Source: Bacteroidota bacterium
Lineage (GTDB): Bacteria > Bacteroidota > Bacteroidia > Chitinophagales > Chitinophagaceae
NCBI GenBank assembly: GCA_018268135.1
Contig: JAFDXD010000095.1
Location: 1-57,234 of the forward strand
Direction of reading: 5' to 3'
Length of the DNA: 57,234 nucleotides
Shown here: piece by piece, positions 42,201 to 51,822 of the stretch
Numbering within the stretch: the stretch's first letter is position 1
How the letters are laid out: the number at the start of each line of letters is the position of its first letter
Made by a program: the position numbers and the translations under genes
The notes under the pieces: generated by a model
What the model saw: only the letters and a program-made list of their open reading frames with translations
Told to the model about the DNA's origin: nothing
Database searches by the model: none

Positions 42201-44805
42201 ATAATAAATAATCAAAAGGTTTTTCGCCTTCGGGCAATTTTATTCCTACATAGCTGCTATAGGGGCTATAGGGTACTGTCATATTATCTATGCTAAATGC
42301 TCCGCCTGGCTCAAATACTTTTACCAGCAGGTTTGCCGATAACATACCCGGAGCCGCTTCATCTACTTCAAACGATGGTTTTAATGTGGTACTGCCAGAG
42401 CTATCCAAAGTACCTTCATACATAGTTTTTTGCTGGGTAGCATAGTTTGATGTAGGGTTATCAAACTGGTAACCTGCAAATTTTGGGAAGGCAGTTTTTT
42501 TAGCATAGAGAGATGCATCAATTTTTGCTTTTAAATTTTTGCCGGGTGCACCAAATAACCACTTTGCATTTAGTTGCCCGGTTGCAGTACCGTTTACCCC
42601 CAATAAGGGATCTTTACCAAAATCTAAATTTATTTTTAAGCGGTTAGGCATCACCGTTTCTACCTTTATATTTTTTTCAAAACTTGCTCCTCCTACTTTT
42701 ACTTTTGCCAGCCAGTTACCTGTGGGGGCGGCAGGTTCGGTATTAGTTTTAAATAAATAAAATCCATTGGTTGCATTGGCCTGTACATTGTGCTTGTACA
42801 ATTGCCCGGTAGGTGTGTACAAGCTAAATTCTACCGGCATATCTTTTGGTAATTTTTTTTCTTTATCTTCTACAATAAAGTTGAGATACATGGTATCTCC
42901 TGGTCGCCATACCCCACGTTCGCCAAAGATGAATCCTTTAATTCCATTTTTTACTTCTTCGCCACTTACATCAAAGCGGCTTAGGGCAAGAGAGTTTCCA
43001 TCATCTAATTTCAGGTATCCACGTTCATTACCTTTTTTTGCAATGAGTAAATAAGGCTTTCTTTTTAAATCTATTTTGGCAAAACCATCATTATCGCTGG
43101 TAGCAGTATTGATGATGGTTTGCTGGTAATCCATTACCTCAAGTGTTACAGCACTCATTGGCTCTGTGGTAAGTATATTGCTTACGGCTACGCTCATACT
43201 ATTGTCATTGCCACGCTTTGCGGTAAGCCCAATATTGCTGGCTAAAATATTTCTGGTAGCCCAGCGGTCTTTGTTGTAGTAAGAAGTACTGGTAGGGTCA
43301 TCACGTTTTTCCCAATTATATCCATAAGGATAATAATCATCATACCTGTCCCAAAATGCATCATCTTCATCCACGCCATTATTTGATGGATCCCTGTAAT
43401 CGTCTGCTTCAGCAGTTTCTTCATCGCCTGCACCTGATTTTGCAGTAGTATCCATAGCAGTATAAAGTGAGTACTGAGGCCTAAACCCAATGGTAATGCG
43501 GTATATAGCCCCTTGCTCTGTTTTTAAATATTTATCTATATCTAAAGCAAAATGTTGCTTCTTATGCAAGTCAAGTGTTTTATCATCATCAAGCCTGATG
43601 GTTTTTTGCACTATTGGTTTTGCTACCCTCCTCAATTCATTATTGCCATCTAAATCATTTTGCTGTAAAAATTGAGGCACATTGTTTTCATAAATTTTTA
43701 TGATGCTAATATCTACCGCATTCAAATTAATAGCTTCAAAAGGAAGTACCAGCCTGCCACTTGTAGGAAGTATATTTCCCTTACCATGTATTTTTACAGA
43801 AGGCATCCTGTTTTCAAAATTGATATTGGCTGTATAGCCTTTATCTAGCGCATTGCCCCAGGTATCTTTAATGCCGGTATTAATATTTACAGTATAGTTT
43901 CCTTCTAATTTTCCATTACCAAATACTTTTACTTCGCTACCATTAATGGTGTATGAAATATCAGATTGGCCACTAATGGTTATTAGCCCGGTTAGATCCT
44001 GCCCTATTGCAATAGGATTGCTAAACTGTACCGATGCATATTGCTGTGCATCCAATACGGATACTACATTTAAAACTTTAAATTCTCCTTCAGCCGGCAC
44101 AGGCAAGGTTTTGGTGCCTTGTACATCCATATTCATGGGCTTTCCGTTCCATATCAATACCAGGTTATTCTCATCCTTACCTCTTTCAATATTATCAATA
44201 GTATAACCATGAATTTTTGTAGCATCATTGTGTTGCCAGTTTATTTTTACTGCTTTATTATTTTGCGTAGCTGTTAATAATTTTTCTACCTCAGCGCCTT
44301 TTTCTACATCAGCCGTTTCTATATCGCCGCTTAATGTCATTTTATTTTTACTTCCATTGCTACGCAAACCTTCATCAGACACTTTAAAGGAAGGCTTTAC
44401 CGTTTTAAGGCTGAATTTAAAATCCTTATACTTATCAGGTACTTTGGTTACTTTGCCTAACTTAAATTTTACGGTGTATTGTTTATCTGCGTCTAACCAT
44501 GCAGCAGGCTTAAATTCTATTGTTTTTGCATCAAGCCAATAGGCTTTTCCTTTTACTGATGGAGATAAATCAAAAAGATCTTCTTTTACTTCTTCCCCTA
44601 CGGTATGCACGGTATTAGCCTGATTGGCAAGCTGTATGCGAATGGAGGTAGTTTTAGAAACTACGCCTGTAGTATAGGCATCTATAAATTGGCTAAAAGC
44701 AGGATCCACTTCTATCCATCCTTCTTTTTTATTACAGGATGTAAAAATGAAAGCGCTTAAAATAATTAGAAATACTGATTTGCAAAATGCAATGCATGAT
44801 TGCAT
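39226..44805 (-). CDS. Alpha-2-macroglobulin family lipoprotein (YfhM-like)
   Basis: The roughly 1859-residue exported protein has a signal sequence and lipobox FTSC. Multiple MG-type beta domains follow, including EERGVWRPGDTMYL-like blocks (GERGVWRPGDTMYLNF). A thioester motif CIEQ stands at about 1406-1409 (within PHGCIEQ), embedded in an alpha-toroid domain (about 1370-1660). Bacterial A2Ms trap or inhibit proteases in the periplasm and protect the envelope. The gene is followed by pbpC, its common partner in cell-wall repair. The start at 44805 (MQSCIAF) is preferred over the upstream in-frame ATG at 44829 because it leaves a normal lipoprotein signal. Confidence 0.93.
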   Translation of the reverse strand: MQSCIAFCKSVFLIILSAFIFTSCNKKEGWIEVDPAFSQFIDAYTTGVVSKTTSIRIQLANQANTVHTVGEEVKEDLFDLSPSVKGKAYWLDAKTIEFKPAAWLDADKQYTVKFKLGKVTKVPDKYKDFKFSLKTVKPSFKVSDEGLRSNGSKNKMTLSGDIETADVEKGAEVEKLLTATQNNKAVKINWQHNDATKIHGYTIDNIERGKDENNLVLIWNGKPMNMDVQGTKTLPVPAEGEFKVLNVVSVLDAQQYASVQFSNPIAIGQDLTGLITISGQSDISYTINGSEVKVFGNGKLEGNYTVNINTGIKDTWGNALDKGYTANINFENRMPSVKIHGKGNILPTSGRLVLPFEAINLNAVDISIIKIYENNVPQFLQQNDLDGNNELRRVAKPIVQKTIRLDDDKTLDLHKKQHFALDIDKYLKTEQGAIYRITIGFRPQYSLYTAMDTTAKSGAGDEETAEADDYRDPSNNGVDEDDAFWDRYDDYYPYGYNWEKRDDPTSTSYYNKDRWATRNILASNIGLTAKRGNDNSMSVAVSNILTTEPMSAVTLEVMDYQQTIINTATSDNDGFAKIDLKRKPYLLIAKKGNERGYLKLDDGNSLALSRFDVSGEEVKNGIKGFIFGERGVWRPGDTMYLNFIVEDKEKKLPKDMPVEFSLYTPTGQLYKHNVQANATNGFYLFKTNTEPAAPTGNWLAKVKVGGASFEKNIKVETVMPNRLKINLDFGKDPLLGVNGTATGQLNAKWLFGAPGKNLKAKIDASLYAKKTAFPKFAGYQFDNPTSNYATQQKTMYEGTLDSSGSTTLKPSFEVDEAAPGMLSANLLVKVFEPGGAFSIDNMTVPYSPYSSYVGIKLPEGEKPFDYLLSGKMHTSQIVDVDSRGNYIAGNTDVEVQFYRIQWRWWWDDNGDNLSNFTQNEYNKLIKKETLHLTNGKGQWQFGTSENEWGRYLILVKDLKSGHTTGSTLYIDEPGWQSRSGNEDQTAASMLSFTSDKQKYNVGDEVSLAIPSSKGGRVLVSIENGSRVLKTFWQETTQGQTMVKFKADESMSPNVYATVSLLQPHSQTINDLPIRMYGSIPIFVEDKNTILNPVINIPNSIRPEQNVSFSISEKNGKEMSYCVAIVDEGLLDLTRFKTPNPHDAFYAREALGVKSFDMFDYVIGAWGGDLERILTIGGDADAGPVTQKTANRFVPVVKYLGPFHLSKNQTQQQSFTLPAYIGSVRAMVVAANDGSYGATEKTIAVKKPLMMLATMPRVLGPGETIKLPVTVFAMENFIKKVNVSLKANPFLEVLGPDVQSVDFATTGEKMLYYDVRVKPNTGIGTVKLTATSGSEKADYDVSLDIRNPNPPVTSISQITLAPGQQWKTTASPIGIASTSTSTIEISSIPSMNLQKRLDYLIDYPHGCIEQTTSAVFPQLVLNQLTDLNDYQKAQVDKNVRAGIAKIQNFQMPDGGFSYWPNTGPSDDWGTNYAGHFLIEAQSNGYVVSDNLLQQWKNYQRGKANSWAPSTTNFYGGDLMQAYRLYTLALAKAPELGAMNRLKEFKYLSPEAKWRLAAAYKLAGQDAIAQSLVSGLPTSFSPIVNPGITYGSDTRDEAMVLETLTLLGKRNQAQVLMMDIASKLAQDNWYSTQTTAYSLIAIAKFCGKNPSGAKIISTANIDGSQTAINSSTYLKDLPLTFKNQSGSNVVITNKGNNTLYVRIITKGQPLAGDSLSVKNNPAMLSMSVSYLSQDGKNIEVSKLAQGTDFVAKVTLKNPGGHGYYSQMALTQIFPSGWEILNARMIGGEGAFSSSPSTYQDTRDDRVYTYFNINAGQTLTYYVQLNASYLGRYFLPGVFCEAMYDNNISAGVNGKWVEVVGK

Positions 44806-45068
44806 ACGGGTGGATGTAGTTATAAGCATAATTTACTTTTGCAGTTTATCTTAAATAAATTTTTAATTATTTATTCTAAAAATTGTACTGTAAATGTGTA
44901 AACTATTTTTGAGAAACCCAAATGCGTTTATACCCATTGCCAATAAAGCAAATGAAGAAAATAATTTTTCCAGTTCAGAAAAAAGATTTTAAAACTCTGG
45001 AGAGAGTGAAGATAACTGAATTTTTATTTGTGATTTCCACTATCCACAAGCGGTGTGAAATAAAAAAT

Positions 45069-46268
45069 TTAGATCATTTGGTTTCTAAGCAAATCTTCAA
45101 AAGTATCTCTTTGGCGAATAAGTACAGGCGCATTGTTTTTTACCAATACCTCTGCAGGCTTAAGCCTTGAATTAAAGTTAGAGCTCATCTCAAATCCATA
45201 AGCGCCTGCATTTAAAAAAACCAACAAGTCGCCTTCTCTTATTTCATTTATGGTACGATCCCAGGCAAAAGTGTCTGTTTCGCAAATATTACCTACCACG
45301 GCATATTTTTTTTCTTTGCCTTCAGGATTAGAAATATTGATAATGGTATGCCATGCATCGTAAAACATAGGCCTTATTAAATGATTAAAGCTGCTATTTA
45401 CTGCTGCAAAAGTAGCCGTGTTTGTTTCCTTTAATACATTTACCGTAGTAATAAAATAACCGGCTTCGCTTACTAAATATTTTCCTGGCTCAAACCAAAT
45501 TTGTAATGGATTTTTGTACGGATGATTTGAAAAAGCCTGTTTTACTTTTTGAGCAAGCAGGTTAATATCTGTTTCGCTATCTCCTGGCTGATAAGGCACT
45601 TTAAAACCACCGCCTAAATCAATAAATTTTAGTTCATCAAAATGAGGGATGATATCAAACAATACCTCAATCCCTTTTACAAAAACATCTACATCTTTTA
45701 TTTCGCTGCCGGTGTGTATATGCAGGCCTTGTATAAAGATGTTGTATTTTTTTACCAGCTCCTTTATTTCATTTACCTGGTTTACCGGAATACCAAATTT
45801 GCTATTGCTGTGCCCTGTAGAAATTTTCAGGTTACCGCCAGCCATTATGTTTGGCCTTAAGCGCAAACCAACCGGGTAGCTGTGTCCAAATTTTTTTCCA
45901 AATTTTTCAAGGTTGCTTAAGCTGTCAATATTGATATGAATGCCAAGCGCAGCAGCTTCTTCTATTTCTTCAAAATTTATCCCGTTAGAAGTGTAAAGAA
46001 TTTTAGATGGAGTAAAACCTGCCAGCATTGCCAGTTTTGCTTCGTTGATGCTACTGCAATCTACATTAGCCCCCATGGCTAATATTTCTTTCAAAACATT
46101 AATATTGGTTAAGGCTTTAGAAGCATAAAAAAATTGTACATCTGAGGCTTCAAATGCATTGGTCAATTTTTTGTATTGCTCCTGTATTTTTTCTGCATGA
46201 TATACATAAACCGGTGTACCAAACTGATGAGCTATACTTTTCAATTGTTCTGCAGAAAGCTGTGTCAT
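45069..46268 (-). CDS. lysA: Diaminopimelate decarboxylase
   Basis: The last step of lysine biosynthesis is decarboxylation of meso-diaminopimelate to lysine. The 399-residue PLP enzyme has the fold III layout: Lys51 in FFYASKALTN forms the Schiff base, HIHTGSEIK and LDLGGGFKV-type blocks (FIDLGGGFKVPY) bind the cofactor, and the catalytic Cys lies in GNICETDTFAWDR. The length is normal. It is downstream of scpB, from which a terminator (46287-46317) separates it. Confidence 0.95.
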   Translation of the reverse strand: MTQLSAEQLKSIAHQFGTPVYVYHAEKIQEQYKKLTNAFEASDVQFFYASKALTNINVLKEILAMGANVDCSSINEAKLAMLAGFTPSKILYTSNGINFEEIEEAAALGIHINIDSLSNLEKFGKKFGHSYPVGLRLRPNIMAGGNLKISTGHSNSKFGIPVNQVNEIKELVKKYNIFIQGLHIHTGSEIKDVDVFVKGIEVLFDIIPHFDELKFIDLGGGFKVPYQPGDSETDINLLAQKVKQAFSNHPYKNPLQIWFEPGKYLVSEAGYFITTVNVLKETNTATFAAVNSSFNHLIRPMFYDAWHTIINISNPEGKEKKYAVVGNICETDTFAWDRTINEIREGDLLVFLNAGAYGFEMSSNFNSRLKPAEVLVKNNAPVLIRQRDTFEDLLRNQMI

Positions 46269-46286
46269 TATAATTTTTATAATTTT

Positions 46287-46317
46287 AAAAATAAAAAAGG
46301 CATTTATAAAAATGCCT
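46287..46317 (-). terminator. Rho-independent terminator of scpB
   Basis: On the minus strand AGGCATTT pairs with AAATGCCT around a short loop and is followed by a T-rich run. It lies about 30 bases past the scpB stop. Confidence 0.8.
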
Positions 46318-46347
46318 GTATAAAATATAAATCTATTTTACCCCGGC

Positions 46348-47088
46348 TTATTCTTCCTCCTGCTTCTTATGCTCTTCAGCAATAGCTTCTTCAGGGCTTA
46401 CTGTATTATCTGATGAAATAACCTCTACAATTATTTCATCTTTTTCAATTATTAATTCATTGTTCTCTGCTTCCGTTGCAGCATCTTCATTTTGCCTGCT
46501 AATACCCTCTTCACTTATTGCGGTAGCTTTGGCATATTCTTCCATAAGTACTTCACTAATTTTTGGCAATTCGTCTGCACTGTTTATGCCAAAATAATCC
46601 ATAAAAGATTTTGAAGTAGCATAAATAAGTGGCTTGCCTACCGCTTCTTCATTACGTCCGGAAATTACCACTAAATCTTTTTCCAGCAATTTCTGTACGG
46701 CATAATCGCAGTTTACGCCTCTTATTGACTCAATTTCACTTTTTGTAATTGGCTGTTTATAGGCAATAATGGCAAGGGTTTCAAGCGCTGCTGTAGATAA
46801 TTTTTTTATAAACTTATCGCCGTTAATTAATGCAACCGTTTTATGATATTCGGGCTTGGTTAAAAATTGCCATCCACCACCGCTTTGTTTTAGCTCAAAT
46901 GCATAAAACTCGGTAGAGTATTTTTCTTTAATCCCTTCAATAGCGGTTTCTACCTGATCCGCATTTGCCCTGTCATCAATAAACCCCAACGCATTATTTA
47001 CAAGCTCTGTAATTTCCAAAGCTGTAAGTGGTTTATCGCTTGCAAATATTAATGCTTCTATATGTGGTATGATGGTACTTATTTCCAT
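46348..47088 (-). CDS. scpB: Segregation and condensation protein B
   Basis: ScpB works with ScpA and SMC in chromosome condensation. The 246-residue protein has two winged-helix domains (HIEALIFASDKPLTALEI in part; ALETLAIIAYKQPITKSEIE in part; IRGVNCDYAVQKLLEKDLV in part). A Glu-rich C-terminal tail (about 195-246) is longer than in E. coli-type relatives. The start at 47088 (MEISTIIP) is preferred over the upstream frame to 47130, because 47105 is the atpG stop and the 16-base gap then gives a normal operon. scpA and smc are not in this window. Confidence 0.9.
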   Translation of the reverse strand: MEISTIIPHIEALIFASDKPLTALEITELVNNALGFIDDRANADQVETAIEGIKEKYSTEFYAFELKQSGGGWQFLTKPEYHKTVALINGDKFIKKLSTAALETLAIIAYKQPITKSEIESIRGVNCDYAVQKLLEKDLVVISGRNEEAVGKPLIYATSKSFMDYFGINSADELPKISEVLMEEYAKATAISEEGISRQNEDAATEAENNELIIEKDEIIVEVISSDNTVSPEEAIAEEHKKQEEE

Positions 47089-47104
47089 TAATATATTGCT
47101 CTTT

Positions 47105-47986
47105 TTAACCTTGTAATGCTGCTGCTCCACTTACTATTTCAGTAAGCTCTGTAGTAATGGCAGCCTGCCTTGCCCTGTTGTAACTTATTTTGAGTGATTT
47201 CAATAATTCATTGGCATTATCGCTGGCTTTATCCATTGCAGTCATGCGGGCGCCATGCTCACTTGCATTAGCATCTAATACTGCTTTGTACAATTGGGTA
47301 TTTAATATTTTAGGCATCAGCTCTGCCACTAATACATCCTGGTTGGGTTCAAATATAAAATCTGCTTTTGCCTGCCCTTTTACCTCGGCTACTTTAGGCA
47401 CGGGTAAAAATTGCTCTGCAATAAACTGTTGCGTAGCAGCATTTTTAAATTCACTGTAAATAACTTCAACAGCATCAATTTCTTTTGATGCAAATGCATC
47501 CATAGCATATTTAGCGGCTGCCTGCACTTTATCAAAACTTAAGCCTGTAAAAATATCCCAAAAGTTATCTACTACCTTAAATCCATTTTTAGAAAAATGC
47601 TCGTATCCTTTTTTACCAATTGGCAATACCTGCACATTTCCTTTTGCATTTTGCGAAGCATATTTTTCCTGAATGGTTTGCTTGGCAAGTTTAATAAGGT
47701 TACTATTGTAGCCACCGCAAAGGCCACGGTCGCTAGTAACAATAATGATGAGCGCTTTTTCTACCGGCCTTTCTGCTGCAAGGGCCATTTTTACATTTCC
47801 TTCCGTATTGCTGATAATATTGCTCAGCATTTCCTGAAGTTTTTGTGCATAAGGACGCATTTGTGTAATGGCATCCTGGGCACGGCGAAGTTTTGCAGCA
47901 CTTACCATTTTCATTGCTTTGGTAATTTGCTGGGTACTTTGTACGCTTTTTATTCTATTTCTTACCTCTTTTAATGCTCCACTCAT
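47105..47986 (-). CDS. atpG: ATP synthase F1 gamma subunit
   Basis: The central rotor shaft of F-type ATP synthase. The 293-residue protein has the expected N- and C-terminal coiled-coil helices (KEVRNRIKSVQSTQQITKAM in part; ARMTAMDKASDNANELLKSL in part; the ITTELTEIVSGAAAL terminus) and the Rossmann-like middle with SDRGLCGGYN. It is not beside other atp genes here. Upstream lies a strong promoter and the divergent secA, and downstream scpB follows after 16 bases. Confidence 0.95.
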   Translation of the reverse strand: MSGALKEVRNRIKSVQSTQQITKAMKMVSAAKLRRAQDAITQMRPYAQKLQEMLSNIISNTEGNVKMALAAERPVEKALIIIVTSDRGLCGGYNSNLIKLAKQTIQEKYASQNAKGNVQVLPIGKKGYEHFSKNGFKVVDNFWDIFTGLSFDKVQAAAKYAMDAFASKEIDAVEVIYSEFKNAATQQFIAEQFLPVPKVAEVKGQAKADFIFEPNQDVLVAELMPKILNTQLYKAVLDANASEHGARMTAMDKASDNANELLKSLKISYNRARQAAITTELTEIVSGAAALQG

Positions 47987-48052
47987 CGAGTATTAAATTT
48001 TACTTTTTATAATTTAGGGCAATTACTATGTTTTGCCCATATTTTTGGACGG

Positions 48053-48082
48053 CAAAGGTATAGTAAAACCATTACATTTCAA
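48053..48082 (-). promoter_or_regulatory. Promoter of atpG
   Basis: On the minus strand TTG (48080-48082), 19 bases and TACCTTTG (48053-48060) form an exact Bacteroidetes promoter. The leader to the atpG start at 47986 would be about 60 bases. Confidence 0.8.
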
Positions 48083-48188
48083 GTATTGAAATTATTACTT
48101 AATATAACCTGAAAAACAATATTTTATACCATTTAAATATAATGCGTTAATCTTTTGAATATCACTGCTTAAAAACATAAGTTCTTTG

Positions 48189-48196
48189 TACCTTTG
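48189..48196 (+). promoter_or_regulatory. -7 element of secA
   Basis: TACCTTTG matches the -7 consensus on the plus strand and gives a leader of about 113 bases before secA at 48316. The leader contains two small hairpins (CCCT/AGGG around 48201-48217 and CTGCC/GGCAG at 48228-48249). No TTG is found at 19-21 bases upstream. The 329-base gap 47987-48315 has no gene otherwise. Confidence 0.5.
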
Positions 48197-48315
48197 CCAG
48201 CCCTGTACAATCAAGGGGTTGCATTCTCTGCCAATTTGGCTAAAGGCAGCAGCATAGCATCATATTTGACAAAGAAGTAAAACAACAGCTATTCATATTT
48301 TCAATTATATAATTT

Positions 48316-51300
48316 ATGTTAGGAATTATTTCCAAAATTTTTGGCGGCAATAAAAGTGAAAAAGATGTAAAACAGATTTTACCGCAGGTAGAAAAAACCA
48401 ACCAGTATTTTGCCTCCTATGCCAGCCTAAGCAATGATCAGCTCCGCAACAAAACAAATGAGTTTAAACAACGTATTAATGAACATCTTGCCGGCATTGA
48501 TGTAGATATTAAAAATAAAAATGCAGAAGCCGAAGCAATGCCTGCCTCTGAAATTAGTGGCAGAGATGCCATTTACAAAGAAGTGGATGCCCTAAAAAAA
48601 GACAGGGATAGCAAAATAGAAGAAATATTAAAAGAAATATTACCCGAAGCTTTTGCCCTGGTAAAAGAAACCAGTCGTCGTTTTAAAGAAAATGAAAACA
48701 TCGTAAGTACTGCTACTGATTTGGATATAGAGCTTGCAGCCAAAAAAAATAATATCACTATTGAAGGCGATAAATCTATTTATAAAAATAGCTGGACAGC
48801 AGGCGGCGCTACTGTTACCTGGAATATGGTTCACTATGATGTACAGCTTATTGGTGGCTCCGTATTGCACTCTGGCCGAATTGCCGAAATGGCTACCGGT
48901 GAGGGTAAAACGCTGGTGAGTACCCTGCCCGCCTACTTAAATGCATTAGCCGGCGAAGGGGTACATGTAGTAACAGTAAATGATTACTTAGCACGCCGTG
49001 ATAGTGAATGGAACGGACCAATTTTTGAATGGCTGGGCCTTAGGGTAGATTGTATAGATAAACACGAACCCAACTCAGATGCCCGCCGCAATGCATACAA
49101 TGCTGATATTACTTATGGCACCAATAATGAATTTGGATTTGACTACCTGAGAGATAACATGGTACACTCTCCCGATGAAATGGTGCAACGCAAACATCAT
49201 TTTGCAATGGTAGATGAGGTAGATAGTGTATTGATAGATGATGCCCGTACTCCATTAATCATTAGCGGCCCGGTAGGCCATAGCGATAATACTCAACAAT
49301 TTTTTGACCTAAAACCCAGGATAGAAAAATTAGTAGAAGCACAAAGAAAAGCTACCAATCAGTTTTTAATAGAAGCTAAGAAAAAAATTGCTGAAGGCAA
49401 TGACGACCCCAAAGATGGAGGCCTGGCTTTAATGAGAGCACATCGTGGCTTACCCAAAAACAGTGCTTTGATTAAATTTTTGAGCGAGCCGGGTATGAGG
49501 GTAAAATTGCAAAAAACAGAAAATTATTATCTGGCCGACCAGCAAAAGCAAATGCCCGAGGTAGATAAAGAACTTTACTTTTCGATAGATGAAAAAAATA
49601 ACCAGGTAGAGCTTACCGATAATGGTATTGCCCTAATAACCCGTAGCGGCGAAGACCCCGAATTTTTTATTCTTCCCGATATGGCTATTAAACTTGGTGA
49701 AATTGAAAAAACTGATTTAAGCGCTGATGAAAAATTACAGCGTAAAGAAAATTTAATAAATGAATATTCTTTAAAAGCAGACCGCATTCATACCGCTCAG
49801 CAATTATTAAAAGCCTATACGCTTTTTGAAAAAGATGTAGAATATGTAATTATAGATGGCGCTGTAAAAATTGTAGATGAGCAAACAGGCCGTATAATGG
49901 AAGGCCGCCGCTACTCTGATGGCCTGCATCAGGCATTGGAGGCTAAAGAAAATGTAAAAATTGAAGCTTCTACACAAACTTACGCTACTGTAACATTACA
50001 AAACTATTTCCGCATGTACCACAAGCTTGCAGGTATGACGGGAACTGCCGAAACAGAAGCTGCAGAGCTTTGGGATATTTATAAATTAGATGTAGTAAGT
50101 ATTCCTACTAACGTGCCGGTTATACGAAAAGATGAGCAGGATATGGTGTATAAAACCAAGCGAGAAAAATATAAAGCCGTAATAGATGAAGTAGAAGAAA
50201 ACCGCAAGGCCGGCAGGCCATCGCTGGTGGGTACTACATCGGTAGAGGTTAGTGAATTGCTCAGCCGTATGCTGAAGCAAAAAAATATTCCTCACAATGT
50301 ACTCAATGCAAAGCAACATAGCAAAGAAGCGCAGGTGGTGGCAGAGGCAGGGTTTGCCGGCGCTGTTACCATTGCTACCAACATGGCCGGGCGTGGTACC
50401 GATATAAAACTTGGGCCCGGTGTAAAAGAAGCTGGAGGACTTGCCATACTTGGTACCGAACGTCACGAAAGCCGCAGGGTAGACAGGCAGCTGAGAGGCC
50501 GTGCTGGCCGACAGGGCGACCCCGGCTCATCTAGCTTTTATGTAGCACTGGAAGACGACCTGATGCGTATGTTTGGCAGCGAAAGAATTGCAGGACTGAT
50601 GGATCGTATGGGATACAAAGAGGGCGAAGTAATTCAGCACAGCATGATTACTAAAAGTATTGAAAGAGCACAGAAAAAAGTAGAAGAAAACAACTTTGGC
50701 ACCCGCAAAAGGTTGTTGGAATATGATGACGTAATGAACAAACAAAGAAACGTAGTGTACGGCAAACGCCACCATGCGTTGTTTGGCGAAAGGCTGGCGC
50801 TCGATTTGGATAATGCATTTTATTCTGTAGCAGACGGACTGGTATATTCATTTAAAGAATCAAACGATTATGAAGGCTTTAAGCTTGCTGTAATATTACA
50901 CTTTGGTATTGATACAGATATTACGGCTGAAGATTTAGATCAGGAAGATGTAACCACCCTTGCAGATAAATTATATGCCCAGGCTACAGAAAGATATCAT
51001 GCCAAAAAACTTGCACTTGCTGAACAAACCATGCCCATTATTACCAACATACGAAAAGAGCAGGGCAGGCATATCGAAAATGTAGCTGTACCTTTTACTG
51101 ATGGTAAAAAATCTATACAAACATTAGCCAACCTCGATAAATATTTTGAAACTAATGGCGCTGAGCTCCCTAATTCATTAGAGAGGAGCATTACACTTGC
51201 TATTATTGACGATGCCTGGAAAGAACACTTAAGAGCAATGGACGACTTAAGGCACAGTGTACAAACAGCAGGCTACGAACAAAAAGACCCTCTGGTAATC

Positions 51301-51645
51301 TATAAAATTGAAGCCTTTAATGCATTTAAACAAATGGATGACCAGGTAAACAAAGATATTGTTAGTTTTCTTTGCCATGCTGCCATACCCATGGAGCAAA
51401 CCGCCAACAATAAACAAATAAAAGAAGGCCGTGAGCAAAAAACCGACATGAGTAAAATGAATGCCAACAAAAGTCAGGTAGATGCTGCCGGAAGTGATTA
51501 TGCTGCTAATCAAAATGATTACTACGACCCATCACCTGCGGTAAAGCAAGAACCCGTAAGAGTAGAGCCAAAAATTGGACGCAACGACCCTTGCCCATGT
51601 GGTAGCGGAAAAAAATACAAACAATGCCACGGTAAAGAGGCTTAA
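48316..51645 (+). CDS. secA: Preprotein translocase ATPase subunit SecA
   Basis: The motor ATPase of Sec export. The 1109-residue protein has Walker A GEGKT (about residue 195), the DEAD-like DEVDSVLID (about 300), motif IV-VI regions such as [14 protein letters not shown] and [13 protein letters not shown], and the preprotein-binding and helical scaffold domains. The zinc-binding C-terminus is [13 protein letters not shown]. Inserts make it about 200 residues longer than E. coli SecA, which is normal for Bacteroidetes. A hairpin follows the stop codon. Confidence 0.96.
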   Translation: MLGIISKIFGGNKSEKDVKQILPQVEKTNQYFASYASLSNDQLRNKTNEFKQRINEHLAGIDVDIKNKNAEAEAMPASEISGRDAIYKEVDALKKDRDSKIEEILKEILPEAFALVKETSRRFKENENIVSTATDLDIELAAKKNNITIEGDKSIYKNSWTAGGATVTWNMVHYDVQLIGGSVLHSGRIAEMATGEGKTLVSTLPAYLNALAGEGVHVVTVNDYLARRDSEWNGPIFEWLGLRVDCIDKHEPNSDARRNAYNADITYGTNNEFGFDYLRDNMVHSPDEMVQRKHHFAMVDEVDSVLIDDARTPLIISGPVGHSDNTQQFFDLKPRIEKLVEAQRKATNQFLIEAKKKIAEGNDDPKDGGLALMRAHRGLPKNSALIKFLSEPGMRVKLQKTENYYLADQQKQMPEVDKELYFSIDEKNNQVELTDNGIALITRSGEDPEFFILPDMAIKLGEIEKTDLSADEKLQRKENLINEYSLKADRIHTAQQLLKAYTLFEKDVEYVIIDGAVKIVDEQTGRIMEGRRYSDGLHQALEAKENVKIEASTQTYATVTLQNYFRMYHKLAGMTGTAETEAAELWDIYKLDVVSIPTNVPVIRKDEQDMVYKTKREKYKAVIDEVEENRKAGRPSLVGTTSVEVSELLSRMLKQKNIPHNVLNAKQHSKEAQVVAEAGFAGAVTIATNMAGRGTDIKLGPGVKEAGGLAILGTERHESRRVDRQLRGRAGRQGDPGSSSFYVALEDDLMRMFGSERIAGLMDRMGYKEGEVIQHSMITKSIERAQKKVEENNFGTRKRLLEYDDVMNKQRNVVYGKRHHALFGERLALDLDNAFYSVADGLVYSFKESNDYEGFKLAVILHFGIDTDITAEDLDQEDVTTLADKLYAQATERYHAKKLALAEQTMPIITNIRKEQGRHIENVAVPFTDGKKSIQTLANLDKYFETNGAELPNSLERSITLAIIDDAWKEHLRAMDDLRHSVQTAGYEQKDPLVIYKIEAFNAFKQMDDQVNKDIVSFLCHAAIPMEQTANNKQIKEGREQKTDMSKMNANKSQVDAAGSDYAANQNDYYDPSPAVKQEPVRVEPKIGRNDPCPCGSGKKYKQCHGKEA

Positions 51646-51671
51646 AAAAATAAAAAAGAAATTACCAGTAC

Positions 51672-51700
51672 AATGCATCCTTTATACGGATGCATTTTGC
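51672..51700 (+). terminator. Rho-independent terminator of secA
   Basis: AATGCATCC pairs with GGATGCATT around a 7-base loop. A short TTTT-G and later T-tract follow. It is about 26 bases past the secA stop. Confidence 0.7.
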
Positions 51701-51822
51701 TTACATTTTTAATTAAGCAAAAAATACTGTTTTTTTATTAAAGTAAACAGGCAAAAAATACTACAGGCAGGTAGCCCGGTATTTTTTTATTATCATTTAT
51801 TCAATCAGTTAAAATAACATCC

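Noticed and set aside
44834-44841. TACTTTTG on the plus strand as a promoter
   Set aside because: It fits TAnnTTTG by chance, lies just upstream of the minus-strand alpha-2-macroglobulin gene and serves no plausible plus-strand gene.
44922-45170. 82-codon plus-strand open frame
   Set aside because: It overlaps the 3' end of lysA, has no family resemblance and lies in an AT-rich intergenic stretch.
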